A stretch of DNA of 49,515 bases from the NCBI GenBank assembly GCA_019423795.1, contig JAHZAT010000032.1:1-49515 (forward strand), read 5' to 3'. This document shows positions 15,070-23,743 of the stretch, piece by piece. The stretch comes from Clostridiales bacterium. GTDB lineage: Bacteria; Bacillota; Clostridia; Lachnospirales; Lachnospiraceae. The position numbers and the translations under genes are program-made. Under the pieces are notes generated by a model. The model searched no databases. It had not been told where the DNA came from and saw nothing but the letters and a program-made list of their open reading frames with translations. Each line of letters begins with the position of its first letter. The first letter of the stretch is position 1.

Positions 15070-17415
15070 ATGACACTAAAAGAATTAAAAGTCGGTAAAA
15101 GTGCAGTGATCAAAAGTGTTGGTAGCCATGGTGCACTAAGACAGCATTTTCTTGACATGGGAATGATCCCAGGTGTTGAAATCACAGTTATAAAACTTGC
15201 ACCAATGGGGGATCCCATGGAAGTGCAGATTCATGGATATGAACTGACACTTCGTTTAGAAGAAGCCGACCAGATTGAAATTGATCCAATTGTGAAAAGA
15301 AGCAGAAGTCATAAAGGTGCAGAATATATGAAAACCTCTGAACATCCTGGTCTGGGCGAAGAGGGAAAATATCATTCTAAAGAAGATGAACATCCACTTC
15401 CAGATGGAACACCATTAACTTATGCTTTAGTTGGAAATCAAAACTGTGGCAAAACAACGTTATTTAATCAGTTAACTGGGGCTAATCAACATGTTGGGAA
15501 CTTTCCAGGTGTTACAGTCGATCGAAAAGATGGATCGATCAAAGGACATCCAGAAACGAATGTAACAGATCTTCCGGGAATTTATTCCATGTCGCCTTAC
15601 AGCAATGAAGAGATTGTTTCCAGAAATTTTGTATTAGAAAATAAACCAAAGGCAATCATTAATATTTTGGATGCAACAAATATTGAGCGTAATTTATATC
15701 TTACTATGCAATTACTGGAAATGGATATACCAATGGTTGTGGCTTTAAATATGATGGATGAAGTGCTTGGAAACCAAGGATCAATTAATGTAAACGAAAT
15801 GGAATCCTTGCTTGGTGTTCCAGTTATTCCGATTTCAGCAGCAAAGAACGAAGGAGTCGATGAAGTTGTAAAACATGCACTTCATATTGCAAAATATCAG
15901 GAAAAACCATTAAGACAAGATTTTTGTGATAAAGAAGATCATGATGGTGCTGTACATCGCTGTATTCATGCCGTAATTCATTTGATTGAAGATCATGCAG
16001 AAAAAGCACAGATACCGGTTCGTTTTGCAGCGACAAAAGCGATTGAAGGGGATCATCTGATCTTAGAACAATTAAAACTTGATCAAAATGAAATGGAAAT
16101 GTTGGATCATATCGTCAAACAAATGGAAACAGAACGTGACTTGGATCGAAGTGCAGCAATTGCAGATATGCGATTTGATTTTATTGAACGTTTATGTGAG
16201 CAGACGGTTGTGAAACCAAAAGAAAGTAAAGAACGAATCCGAAGTGAAAAGATTGATCGTATTTTAACAGGAAAATATACAGCGATTCCTTGTTTTATAG
16301 GAATCATGGTTTTGGTATTTTATTTGACATTTAATGTGATCGGTGCCTGGCTTCAAGGAATCCTGGAATTAGGAATTGATAAGCTTTCAGGACTTACGGA
16401 TCAGGCATTAACTGCAGCTCATGTCAACCATGCGATTCATAGTCTGATCATTGATGGAATTTTCACTGGAGTAGGAAGTGTACTAAGCTTTTTGCCAATC
16501 ATTGTAACATTATTTTTCTTCTTATCATTGATGGAAGATAGCGGATACATAGCAAGAGTTGCATTTGTTATGGATAAAATGCTTCGAAAGATTGGATTAT
16601 CTGGACGAAGTATTGTTCCAATGCTGATTGGTTTTGGATGTACCGTTCCAGCGGTTATGGCAACAAGAACTTTAACGAGCGAACGAGATCGTAAGATGAC
16701 GATTCTTTTGACACCATTTATGAGTTGTACTGCAAAACTTCCGATATATTCTTTCTTTGTCAGTGCATTTTTCCCAAAACGTGGGGGATTTATTATGGCT
16801 GGATTATATTTATTAGGAATCGTAATCGGCATTTTGATTGCATTTTTATATAATGGGACTTTATTTAAAGGAGAACCAGTACCTTTTGTTATGGAATTAC
16901 CAAATTACAGACTTCCAGGAGCGAAGAACGTAGTACAGTTATTATGGGAAAAAGCAAAAGATTTCTTACAGAAAGCGTTTTCCGTGATCTTAGTTGCAAC
17001 AATTGTGGTATGGTTTTTACAAAGATTTGATCTACAGTTAAATATGGTAGAAGATTCTGCTCATAGTATTTTAGCAATAGTAGCTGGATTCATAGCTCCT
17101 TTATTATCACCATTAGGATTAGGAGACTGGAGAATTGTAACGTCCTTGCTCAGTGGATTTATGGCAAAGGAGAGCGTTGTTTCAACATTAGGGGTTTTAT
17201 TTAATGGAAATATCACAGCAGCAATCACGCCGTTGGCAGCAAGTTCTTTATTAGTATTTAGTTTACTGTATTCTCCATGTGTTGCAGCAATTGCATCTGT
17301 TAAACGTGAATTAGGAACAAGATGGGCGGTTGGTCTTGCAGTGTGGCAATGTATCATCGCATGGATTGCAGCATTGATCATAAGATTAATTGGAGTAGCA
17401 ATTGGATTTATGTAA
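15070..17415 (+). CDS. feoB: FeoA-FeoB fusion, ferrous iron importer
   Basis: Imports Fe2+ across the membrane. The 781-residue protein joins an SH3-like FeoA domain (residues 1-75, with the HFLDMGMIPG motif) by a charged linker to FeoB: G-protein domain with G1 GNQNCGKT (122-129), FPGVTVD, DLPGIYS (G3) and NMMDE (G4), a helical spacer, then two Gate regions and the FeoB C-terminal domain in about eight to ten membrane helices (from residue 405). Cysteines sit in the GFGCTVPA and MSCTAKLP pore motifs. No FeoC or separate FeoA gene adjoins. AAAGGA precedes the start by nine bases. The promoter palindrome suggests iron- or manganese-dependent repression together with mntH. Confidence 0.95.
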   Translation: MTLKELKVGKSAVIKSVGSHGALRQHFLDMGMIPGVEITVIKLAPMGDPMEVQIHGYELTLRLEEADQIEIDPIVKRSRSHKGAEYMKTSEHPGLGEEGKYHSKEDEHPLPDGTPLTYALVGNQNCGKTTLFNQLTGANQHVGNFPGVTVDRKDGSIKGHPETNVTDLPGIYSMSPYSNEEIVSRNFVLENKPKAIINILDATNIERNLYLTMQLLEMDIPMVVALNMMDEVLGNQGSINVNEMESLLGVPVIPISAAKNEGVDEVVKHALHIAKYQEKPLRQDFCDKEDHDGAVHRCIHAVIHLIEDHAEKAQIPVRFAATKAIEGDHLILEQLKLDQNEMEMLDHIVKQMETERDLDRSAAIADMRFDFIERLCEQTVVKPKESKERIRSEKIDRILTGKYTAIPCFIGIMVLVFYLTFNVIGAWLQGILELGIDKLSGLTDQALTAAHVNHAIHSLIIDGIFTGVGSVLSFLPIIVTLFFFLSLMEDSGYIARVAFVMDKMLRKIGLSGRSIVPMLIGFGCTVPAVMATRTLTSERDRKMTILLTPFMSCTAKLPIYSFFVSAFFPKRGGFIMAGLYLLGIVIGILIAFLYNGTLFKGEPVPFVMELPNYRLPGAKNVVQLLWEKAKDFLQKAFSVILVATIVVWFLQRFDLQLNMVEDSAHSILAIVAGFIAPLLSPLGLGDWRIVTSLLSGFMAKESVVSTLGVLFNGNITAAITPLAASSLLVFSLLYSPCVAAIASVKRELGTRWAVGLAVWQCIIAWIAALIIRLIGVAIGFM

Positions 17416-17472
17416 AATAAGTAATATTTTGAAACTGATTTAAAAGAATCCAAATAGATAAAAAATATCGAG

Positions 17473-17498
17473 AGAAGCCGGTAAAATGCCGGCTTCTT
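17473..17498 (+). terminator. terminator after feoB
   Basis: 9-bp GC-rich stem AGAAGCCGG / CCGGCTTCT with a seven-base loop followed by TAATTCTTTA. The rest of the gap to 17602 shows nothing recognisable. Confidence 0.85.
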
Positions 17499-17602
17499 AA
17501 TTCTTTATTCTAATCTATAATTTAAATTGGTATTTTGCGTATAGATTAATCTTTGGAAATATACCTATTCTTTCTATCTTTTAATCACTAATTTCTATAA
17601 AA

Positions 17603-17646
17603 AATTAAGGGAACATCTAAAGTGATTTTTAAATGTTCCCTTAATT
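17603..17646 (-). terminator. terminator of the small membrane protein gene
   Basis: Perfect 14-bp stem AATTAAGGGAACAT / ATGTTCCCTTAATT with a 16-base loop, 18 bases beyond the minus-strand stop codon. Confidence 0.85.
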
Positions 17647-17663
17647 AAATTCAAATTGTAAAA

Positions 17664-17819
17664 TTAAAAACTAATGTGCTTCTTTTTCTTTAATAAATTT
17701 GCACCAGTTACGATCAGCATGATTCCTGATGTAAGACCAACACAAATGGATAAGATTCCAAGAACAATGTTTCCAGCTCCAGTACGTTTCATAGTTAAAT
17801 AGATTTTTTCCATGTCCAT
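17664..17819 (-). CDS. small single- or two-helix membrane protein, function unknown
   Basis: A 51-residue protein from ATG 17819 (MDMEKIY), chosen because GGAGGT lies nine bases upstream; the longer frame to 17849 lacks a site. Residues about 17-43 are hydrophobic (NIVLGILSICVGLTSGIML then IVTG), ending with a lysine-rich tail LLKKKKHISF that should face the cytoplasm. Small proteins of this pattern are common in Lachnospiraceae but I cannot name a family. It has its own terminator and no close partner, so its role is open. Confidence 0.6.
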   Translation of the reverse strand: MDMEKIYLTMKRTGAGNIVLGILSICVGLTSGIMLIVTGANLLKKKKHISF

Positions 17820-17947
17820 GGCAATTTGACCTCCGTTTGATTGTTTCATTATGTTAATATTTATAATATCTGATATTTTTTACTATATCATTATTTTTGA
17901 TATTTCGTCAAATATTGGCTTCTTAAATACCAACACTTGTTATGATT

Positions 17948-19435
17948 TTATAATAATAATTCTCTTACCATTTTACCATCAAATGTTACGTTGGATACGT
18001 GATGAACTTCAATCTGATATAATGCATTCGCTGCAATATGTTCTGCCGCCTGCTCAAGATCTCTGATTCCTGTTGTTTCTGAATACAGTTCAATTACAGT
18101 ATCCAAGGCTTCATCTGTCATGATACATTCATCTTCTTTAAGTCCCATACGTTTTAAAATCTTTGGGAGTGCAAATCTCGAGAAAATAGCCTTCTTCTCT
18201 TCTGGTGTATAATCAGGAATATCAATGACTGCAAAACGTGACATCAAAGGTGCACTGATCTGATCTTTTTCATTTGCGGTAGCAATTGGATAAACACCAA
18301 CAGTTGGGATCATACATTCCATATAATTGTCTGTAAATCCAAGATTGTCAAGTAAAGTTAATAATACATCGGCTGGGTTTCCATTTCCTTTTCCTGAATT
18401 TGCTTTATCAAGCTCATTGATAATGAATACAAGATTTGATTCTCCAGCCATGGAAAATGCATCCATAATGATTCCAGGTTTCGCATTTGCATATATCCGG
18501 GAGCTTCCAGTGAGCTGTTCTGGATCATTGATAGAACTCATATCAAGGGTTGTCCATGGAAGCTTTAAAATTCTGGCTACAGCGTATGCAATCTGTGATT
18601 TTCCTGTTCCAGCAGGACCAACTAATAATAATCCATATGCTGGTAATGTATGTGTACGATTGATCTGAATGATCGTTTCAATGATTCTTTGTTTCACACG
18701 CTCCATACCATAAAGTTCTTCATCCAGAATCTTTCTGGCTTCATTTGGATCAATTGCTTTAAAATAATCACTCTTCCACTGAATATTCATCATGATTGAT
18801 AATGCACGCTGAGCATGTCTTCTTTCTTCTTGTGATACTTCATGGGAACGTGCAACAGCAAGGTTTCTTCTGGCCCATAATCGGATGTTATCTGGCAAAG
18901 TACGGCCTGCACATGTCATAAAATCGGTAATACTTTGAATACTTGTAAGTTTCATATCATCACCCATTTCATCTTGATTTTCATCAGATGGTTTATCCTC
19001 AGGTGCATCACTTTGGAATAAACGTTCGATCATAAACTGAAGGAACCCATCTTCCGCTGATAACTTTGTACCACCTCCAAAAGCTATTTCACGAATCTTA
19101 TATACACAATAGCCTTCGGATGTGTTTTCTCCTGATAGACGAACATGAATATGATTTTCCCCAAGCCATTTGATCAAACTTACGAATCGTGCATCAATTC
19201 GTAAGATATCAGAAATGATCGTCCCATCTTCTTCTTCAAATTCAAAGGCAGTTTGTTTGTCCTGATTTGAAAAAAAACCACAGGAATGATGCGCCCAGTC
19301 TTTTCGTTTGTTTGAAAGAATTAAGATTGGACATTTAATTGTTGCATGATCTTCGTTAGAAGAAAAAGTTGTATAAGTACAAACGGCTTCTTCTTGTTTC
19401 CCGGTTGTATCGTTACTAAAATCAAATACTGGCAT
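17948..19435 (-). CDS. Lon-like AAA+ ATPase without protease domain
   Basis: A 495-residue protein. Residues 1-200 resemble no family I know and end in an acidic stretch (144-160). Residues 232-470 are an AAA+ module of Lon type: the Lon-like lead-in ARKILDEELYGMERVKQRI, Walker A GPAGTGKS (273-280), Walker B region LVFIINELDK (335-344), sensor-1 N389, an arginine-finger SR (400) and the Lon-like lid TTGIRDLEQAAEHIA. The Walker B aspartate is replaced by N340, though E341 stays. The Ser-Lys protease domain that follows in Lon is absent. So it is probably an unfoldase or remodelling ATPase, not a protease. Monocistronic; AGGAG about ten bases before the ATG. Partner unknown. Confidence 0.85.
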   Translation of the reverse strand: MPVFDFSNDTTGKQEEAVCTYTTFSSNEDHATIKCPILILSNKRKDWAHHSCGFFSNQDKQTAFEFEEEDGTIISDILRIDARFVSLIKWLGENHIHVRLSGENTSEGYCVYKIREIAFGGGTKLSAEDGFLQFMIERLFQSDAPEDKPSDENQDEMGDDMKLTSIQSITDFMTCAGRTLPDNIRLWARRNLAVARSHEVSQEERRHAQRALSIMMNIQWKSDYFKAIDPNEARKILDEELYGMERVKQRIIETIIQINRTHTLPAYGLLLVGPAGTGKSQIAYAVARILKLPWTTLDMSSINDPEQLTGSSRIYANAKPGIIMDAFSMAGESNLVFIINELDKANSGKGNGNPADVLLTLLDNLGFTDNYMECMIPTVGVYPIATANEKDQISAPLMSRFAVIDIPDYTPEEKKAIFSRFALPKILKRMGLKEDECIMTDEALDTVIELYSETTGIRDLEQAAEHIAANALYQIEVHHVSNVTFDGKMVRELLL

Positions 19436-19600
19436 AATAAGTTACTCCTATTGTTTATTATCTCTTTGGTATTATATAAATATATCTTAATGCAATTTTA
19501 CCAAAAATTGATTGTTTTAACCATAATAAATATGAAATTTTATGGTTAAAGCATATTAAAGTATGCTGTTCATAAGTTTTACTTCAATCTCGTACTTTAT

Positions 19601-20941
19601 TTATACGGTTATTTCTTTTTTAATATTTTTAAAATAATAAAGTGCAGAGATACATATGATGACGGACAGTAATGATCCACATGGTGCGGCAAAACCCATT
19701 GGATAAAGTGTGTTAGCAAAATATTTTGAAGCCAAAAATGCACCTGGAATTCGGATCAGCACAATGGACAATACATTATGTAAAAATGAAATTCCTGATT
19801 TACCATAAGCACAGAAATAACCACTGAAACTAAAATGAATTCCTGCAATCATACAATCCCATATGTAACTTCTGATATATTGACTTCCCATCTTGATAAC
19901 AAACACATCATTTGTAAAAATTCCGACAACTGGATTAGAGATAAACTGCATACAAACAGCGACAACTAGTCCAAAACTTACAGCAATCATTGTTGCATAC
20001 TGTAATGTTTTATAAGCACGATCATCCTTTCCAGCTCCGATATTTTGTGCAGAAATTGCAGATACACAAGACAGCATAGAGGATGGAACGAGAAATACAA
20101 AACTAATGATCTTCTCAACAATTCCAACAGCGGCAGCATCATTTAAACCTCTTTGGTTTACAATGATCGTTATGATAATAAAGGATATTTGGATAAATCC
20201 ATCCTGAAGTGAAATAGGAATTCCAATCTGTAAAATATTCTTTAAAGTTCGAGCCTGTGGTTTCAAATCCTCTTTGTGAACAGAAATACCTGTGTTCTTT
20301 TTTAATATTGCTAATAAAGCGATAACAACGCTGATCGTTTGTGCAAGAGTTGTTCCAAGTGCTGCTCCAGAAGCACCAAGGTGGAATATGCCAATAAAGA
20401 TATAGTCTAATATAATATTAAAAAAACATGCAACCGCAATAAAATACATCGGACTTTTGGAATCTCCAAGGCCTCTGAAAATAGAACTTATGATATTATA
20501 TGCTGTAATTAAAGGGATTCCTGCAAAACAGATCATAAGATAAGCTCTCGTTCCTGCAACAGCTTGTGTTGGTGTAGACATAATATCTACGATTGGATTT
20601 ACAAAAAACAATAAAATACATGTTAAAACGATGGAAATACCTAAAAATAAAGTAATTGTATTTCCGATGATCTTTGATGTTTCTTTTTTTAACTTTGCTC
20701 CGACTGATTTACCAATCATAACGGTTGTACCCATTGCAATTCCAACAATCATAACGGTGATCATATGCATTACCTGACTACCAATAGAGACAGCTGTTGT
20801 CCCAGAAACAGAATCAAACTGTCCAATAATAAATAAATCTGCCATTCCATATAGTGTCTGTAAAAAATACGATAAAAAATATGGAAGTGAAAATCTTAAA
20901 ATATTTCTTCCAATACTTCCATGTGTTAAGTCTCGTTCCAT
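19601..20941 (-). CDS. MATE family multidrug efflux transporter
   Basis: A 446-residue membrane protein with twelve predicted helices in two similar halves, beginning with the MATE-like FSLPYFLSYFLQTLYGMADLFIIGQF segment (first helix, conserved PxxxxxLxxxLYxxxDxxxxG). MATE proteins export cationic drugs or metabolites with Na+ or H+. AGGAG lies eight bases before ATG 20941. The gene stands alone; the gap 19436-19600 shows no other gene. The natural substrate cannot be read from sequence. Confidence 0.92.
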   Translation of the reverse strand: MERDLTHGSIGRNILRFSLPYFLSYFLQTLYGMADLFIIGQFDSVSGTTAVSIGSQVMHMITVMIVGIAMGTTVMIGKSVGAKLKKETSKIIGNTITLFLGISIVLTCILLFFVNPIVDIMSTPTQAVAGTRAYLMICFAGIPLITAYNIISSIFRGLGDSKSPMYFIAVACFFNIILDYIFIGIFHLGASGAALGTTLAQTISVVIALLAILKKNTGISVHKEDLKPQARTLKNILQIGIPISLQDGFIQISFIIITIIVNQRGLNDAAAVGIVEKIISFVFLVPSSMLSCVSAISAQNIGAGKDDRAYKTLQYATMIAVSFGLVVAVCMQFISNPVVGIFTNDVFVIKMGSQYIRSYIWDCMIAGIHFSFSGYFCAYGKSGISFLHNVLSIVLIRIPGAFLASKYFANTLYPMGFAAPCGSLLSVIICISALYYFKNIKKEITV

Positions 20942-21000
20942 AAAAAATCTCCTGTTTATTTTTATTTACTCATTTTATAGTATCATAAACTAACAAAAAT

Positions 21001-21047
21001 AAAAAGCATTCAGTTCCTGCTTATAATACAGGGCGTGAATGCTTTTT
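21001..21047 (-). terminator. terminator after the P1B ATPase gene
   Basis: 12-bp stem AAAAAGCATTCA / TGAATGCTTTTT enclosing a second small helix (CCCTG/CAGGA), T-rich on both sides. Confidence 0.9.
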
Positions 21048-21062
21048 GGATAAAATCCAATA

Positions 21063-23153
21063 TTATTCAGTTTCTTCTTCTGGAAGCAGATTCTTCATAC
21101 TTCGAAGTCCGATACATAATGTTGATGTGTTATGTAACAATGCAGATGTTGTTGGCTGTAAGATTCCTAAAACACCAGCACCAATAAGTCCTGCGTTAAA
21201 TCCAACAATAAAGCGGTAATTATTGTGAATACGATGCATCAAACTATTACTGATATGTTTTAATGCTACTAAACCATGTAAATGATCAGCTTCAATCGTT
21301 ACATCGGCAATCTCTCGTGCAATTTCAGCTCCATCACTGATCGCAACTCCAACATTTGCTGCAGATAGTGCCGGAGAATCATTGATTCCATCACCGATCA
21401 TGATAACTTTTCTTCCTGCAGCTTTTTCAGCTTCAACAAATGCAGCTTTTTCTTCCGGAAGTACTTCGGCATGATATTCATCTACACCAACTTTTTCTGC
21501 GATAACTCTTGCTGTTCGTTCACTATCTCCTGTCATCATGACAACCTTGGAAATACCAGCTTCTTTTAAAGCCTTAATGACATCTTTTGCTTCTTCACGC
21601 AGTGGGTCTTCAATGCAGATCACACCTGCAAGCTTATGTTCAATCGCCATATACAGATGAGAACATTCTTCTGAAAGACTGTTAAATAATTCTTGTTTTT
21701 CCTCTGGAATCGTACATTGTTCATCCTCAAATACAAAATGATAACTTCCGATTACGACTTTCTTATCTTCGATCATAGAAGAAATTCCATGAGCTACAAT
21801 ATATTCAACTTTTGAATGCAACTCTTCATGCACAAGATTACGATCTTTGGCTGCCTGAACAACAGCTTTGGCCATAGAATGAGGAAAATGTTCTTCTAAG
21901 CATGCAGCAATTCTTAATAATTCCTGACATTTCATACCATTAAATGAAACAATATCTAAAACTGTTGGCTTTGCTTTTGTTAAAGTACCTGTTTTATCAA
22001 ATACGATTGTCTGAGCTTCTGCCATTGCCTCTAAGTATTTTCCACCTTTGACAACAATATTATGATCATTTGCCTCTTTGATTGCTGATAAAACGGAAAT
22101 TGGCATTGCCAGTTTTAAGGCACATGAAAAGTCAACCATCAATACAGATAATGCTTTTGTTGCATTTCTTGTAAGCAAATATGTGAGGGCAGTTCCAACT
22201 AATGTATAAGGAACCAGACGATCTGCAAGATGTTCTGCCTTACTTTCTAAAGATGATTTTAATTTCTCAGATTCTTCGATCATTGTAACGATTTTATCAA
22301 ATTTACCTGATCCGTTAGCTTCTTTAACACAGACTTTTAAGTCTCCTTCTTCAAGAACTGTTCCTGCATAAACATATCCATCTATTGTTTTACGGACAGG
22401 AATAGATTCTCCAGTTAAAGATGCCTGATTGACCATAGCTTCTCCTTCAATGATAACACCATCAAAAGGAATCATATTTCCCATCTGAACATGAACAATA
22501 TCATTTGCCTGAATTTCATTAGAAGATACTAAAACTTCATGATCGCCATCGACTTTCCATACTTTCCCAACATTTAATGACATACTCTTGGCAAGATCAT
22601 CGACAGATTTCTTATGTGTCCACTCTTCAAGAATTTCACCGATTCCAAGTAAGAACATGATAGAGGATGCGGTATTGATATCCCTTCTTAGCATAGATAC
22701 ACCAATCGCAGTACCATCAAGCACTGGAACTTCAATTTTTCCTTGTGCAAGTGTATGTATTCCTTCATATATGTATTTTACAGATTTGACAGCTGTGATA
22801 CCGGCTCTTAATGGATATGGGAAAAACAATTTACTTCCATAATGGAAGAGTACCTTACTTGTAATCTTATCCCAATAAGACTGGTTTAGCTGTCTGCTCT
22901 GACTTTCTTGATAATTATCTGGAACAGTAATGATTCCATGGTAAAATTTTTTTAAAGTGTTAAGAATCTTTTCACGATCTGTATTATAACAGATCACGAT
23001 ATCGTTCGTGCGGTCATAGATTTTGACAGATGTGACAAAATCTTTTGTTGTCAGATAATATTGAAGTTCATCTGCCTGATCAGTACTCATCGTTCGCTGA
23101 CAGTTATGGATACGAATTCTGCCACGGATCTCATGTTTGATCGTAAATTTCAT
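21063..23153 (-). CDS. P1B-type heavy-metal-translocating ATPase with S-C-A-L-K motif
   Basis: A 696-residue metal pump. The N-terminus (1-75) looks like a degenerate HMA fold without CxxC. The core is standard: TGES actuator loop, phosphorylated D386 (FDKTGTLT), HFPHSMA in place of the usual HP motif, MTGDSERTA and GDGINDSPALS. In TM6 the usual CPC/SPC is replaced by DFS343-C344-A-L-K347-LAMP, so metal specificity differs from CopA and ZntA groups; Mn, Fe or Zn export are candidates, not proven. A 113-residue protein gene lies 70 bases upstream in the same direction, separated by a hairpin. Regulation probably acts at the upstream promoter. Confidence 0.9.
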   Translation of the reverse strand: MKFTIKHEIRGRIRIHNCQRTMSTDQADELQYYLTTKDFVTSVKIYDRTNDIVICYNTDREKILNTLKKFYHGIITVPDNYQESQSRQLNQSYWDKITSKVLFHYGSKLFFPYPLRAGITAVKSVKYIYEGIHTLAQGKIEVPVLDGTAIGVSMLRRDINTASSIMFLLGIGEILEEWTHKKSVDDLAKSMSLNVGKVWKVDGDHEVLVSSNEIQANDIVHVQMGNMIPFDGVIIEGEAMVNQASLTGESIPVRKTIDGYVYAGTVLEEGDLKVCVKEANGSGKFDKIVTMIEESEKLKSSLESKAEHLADRLVPYTLVGTALTYLLTRNATKALSVLMVDFSCALKLAMPISVLSAIKEANDHNIVVKGGKYLEAMAEAQTIVFDKTGTLTKAKPTVLDIVSFNGMKCQELLRIAACLEEHFPHSMAKAVVQAAKDRNLVHEELHSKVEYIVAHGISSMIEDKKVVIGSYHFVFEDEQCTIPEEKQELFNSLSEECSHLYMAIEHKLAGVICIEDPLREEAKDVIKALKEAGISKVVMMTGDSERTARVIAEKVGVDEYHAEVLPEEKAAFVEAEKAAGRKVIMIGDGINDSPALSAANVGVAISDGAEIAREIADVTIEADHLHGLVALKHISNSLMHRIHNNYRFIVGFNAGLIGAGVLGILQPTTSALLHNTSTLCIGLRSMKNLLPEEETE

Positions 23154-23173
23154 ATAAACTCCTTCTTCTTTGA

Positions 23174-23205
23174 AAACACCTGCAGAAAATAAACTGCAGG
23201 TGTTT
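23174..23205 (-). terminator. intercistronic hairpin between the small protein and P1B ATPase genes
   Basis: Perfect 12-bp stem AAACACCTGCAG / CTGCAGGTGTTT with an 8-base loop, followed on the minus strand by TTTTC only. The T-tract is short, so it could be a partial terminator or an mRNA-stabilising structure that lowers ATPase expression relative to the first gene. Confidence 0.6.
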
Positions 23206-23222
23206 GTATTAAATATTTTTTC

Positions 23223-23564
23223 TTATTCTTCTACTTCTTTAAAAGCATCTTCGGAAACTTCTTCTGTTGCTTCTTCATCATCATCAGCTTCAGCGTAAGC
23301 TTCCATTTCTTCTTCTGCAGCAGCTCTGTCTTCATTAATCTGCTTTGCTTCTTCATAAATATCTTCTGCATTTTCCTGAACTGTTGTTACTGTATCCATA
23401 ACACATTCTTTTGCACGAAGAACGGCAGCTGTTGCATTTGTATATAATTTTTTAGCATCTTTACTTGATAATGCTTTAATACCTGCTGTACCAAATAAAA
23501 CTCCTGCTGCAAAAAATCCTGTCTTTTTGCTCTTTACTACTGATAAAACTTTTGTTAAATCCAT
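23223..23564 (-). CDS. small companion protein of the metal ATPase (DUF6110-like)
   Basis: A 113-residue protein. Residues 14-32 (KTGFFAAGVLFGTAGIKAL) form a glycine-rich hydrophobic segment followed by SSKDAKKLY and a long helix; from about residue 70 the chain is highly acidic (AEEEMEAYAEADDDEEATEEVSE split by few other residues). Similar small proteins often precede P1B ATPases with the SCALK motif in Firmicutes; I believe these are called DUF6110 but cannot verify. The acidic tail may bind the transported cation; inference. GGAGGATAC stands before ATG 23564. Confidence 0.7.
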   Translation of the reverse strand: MDLTKVLSVVKSKKTGFFAAGVLFGTAGIKALSSKDAKKLYTNATAAVLRAKECVMDTVTTVQENAEDIYEEAKQINEDRAAAEEEMEAYAEADDDEEATEEVSEDAFKEVEE

Positions 23565-23617
23565 GTCTGTATCCTCCTGTAATATTTATATGATTTATCA
23601 TTAACTTCTTGTATCCG

Positions 23618-23689
23618 AAAGGAATAATTTTAAATGTTATTCCTTTGGTAACTTTGTACATTATAAACCATCAAATATCAATTACTCAA
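23618..23689 (-). promoter_or_regulatory. promoter and inverted repeat before the metal-ATPase operon
   Basis: On the minus strand TTGAGT (23684-23689), 18-base spacer and TATAAT (23660-23665). The early transcript then carries a perfect 10-bp inverted repeat AAAGGAATAA-N9-TTATTCCTTT (23618-23646), either an RNA hairpin or an operator for a metal-responsive repressor. It does not match the TTAG-N6-CTAA element. Confidence 0.5.
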
Positions 23690-23743
23690 GGCTAATTGCA
23701 GTGAAAAGAATGAGAAAAATTATCAATAAGTAATTTGTTTGTT

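Noticed and set aside
16437..17453. Two long minus-strand frames inside feoB
   Set aside because: Antisense shadows of a well-supported gene, with no ribosome sites or known motifs.
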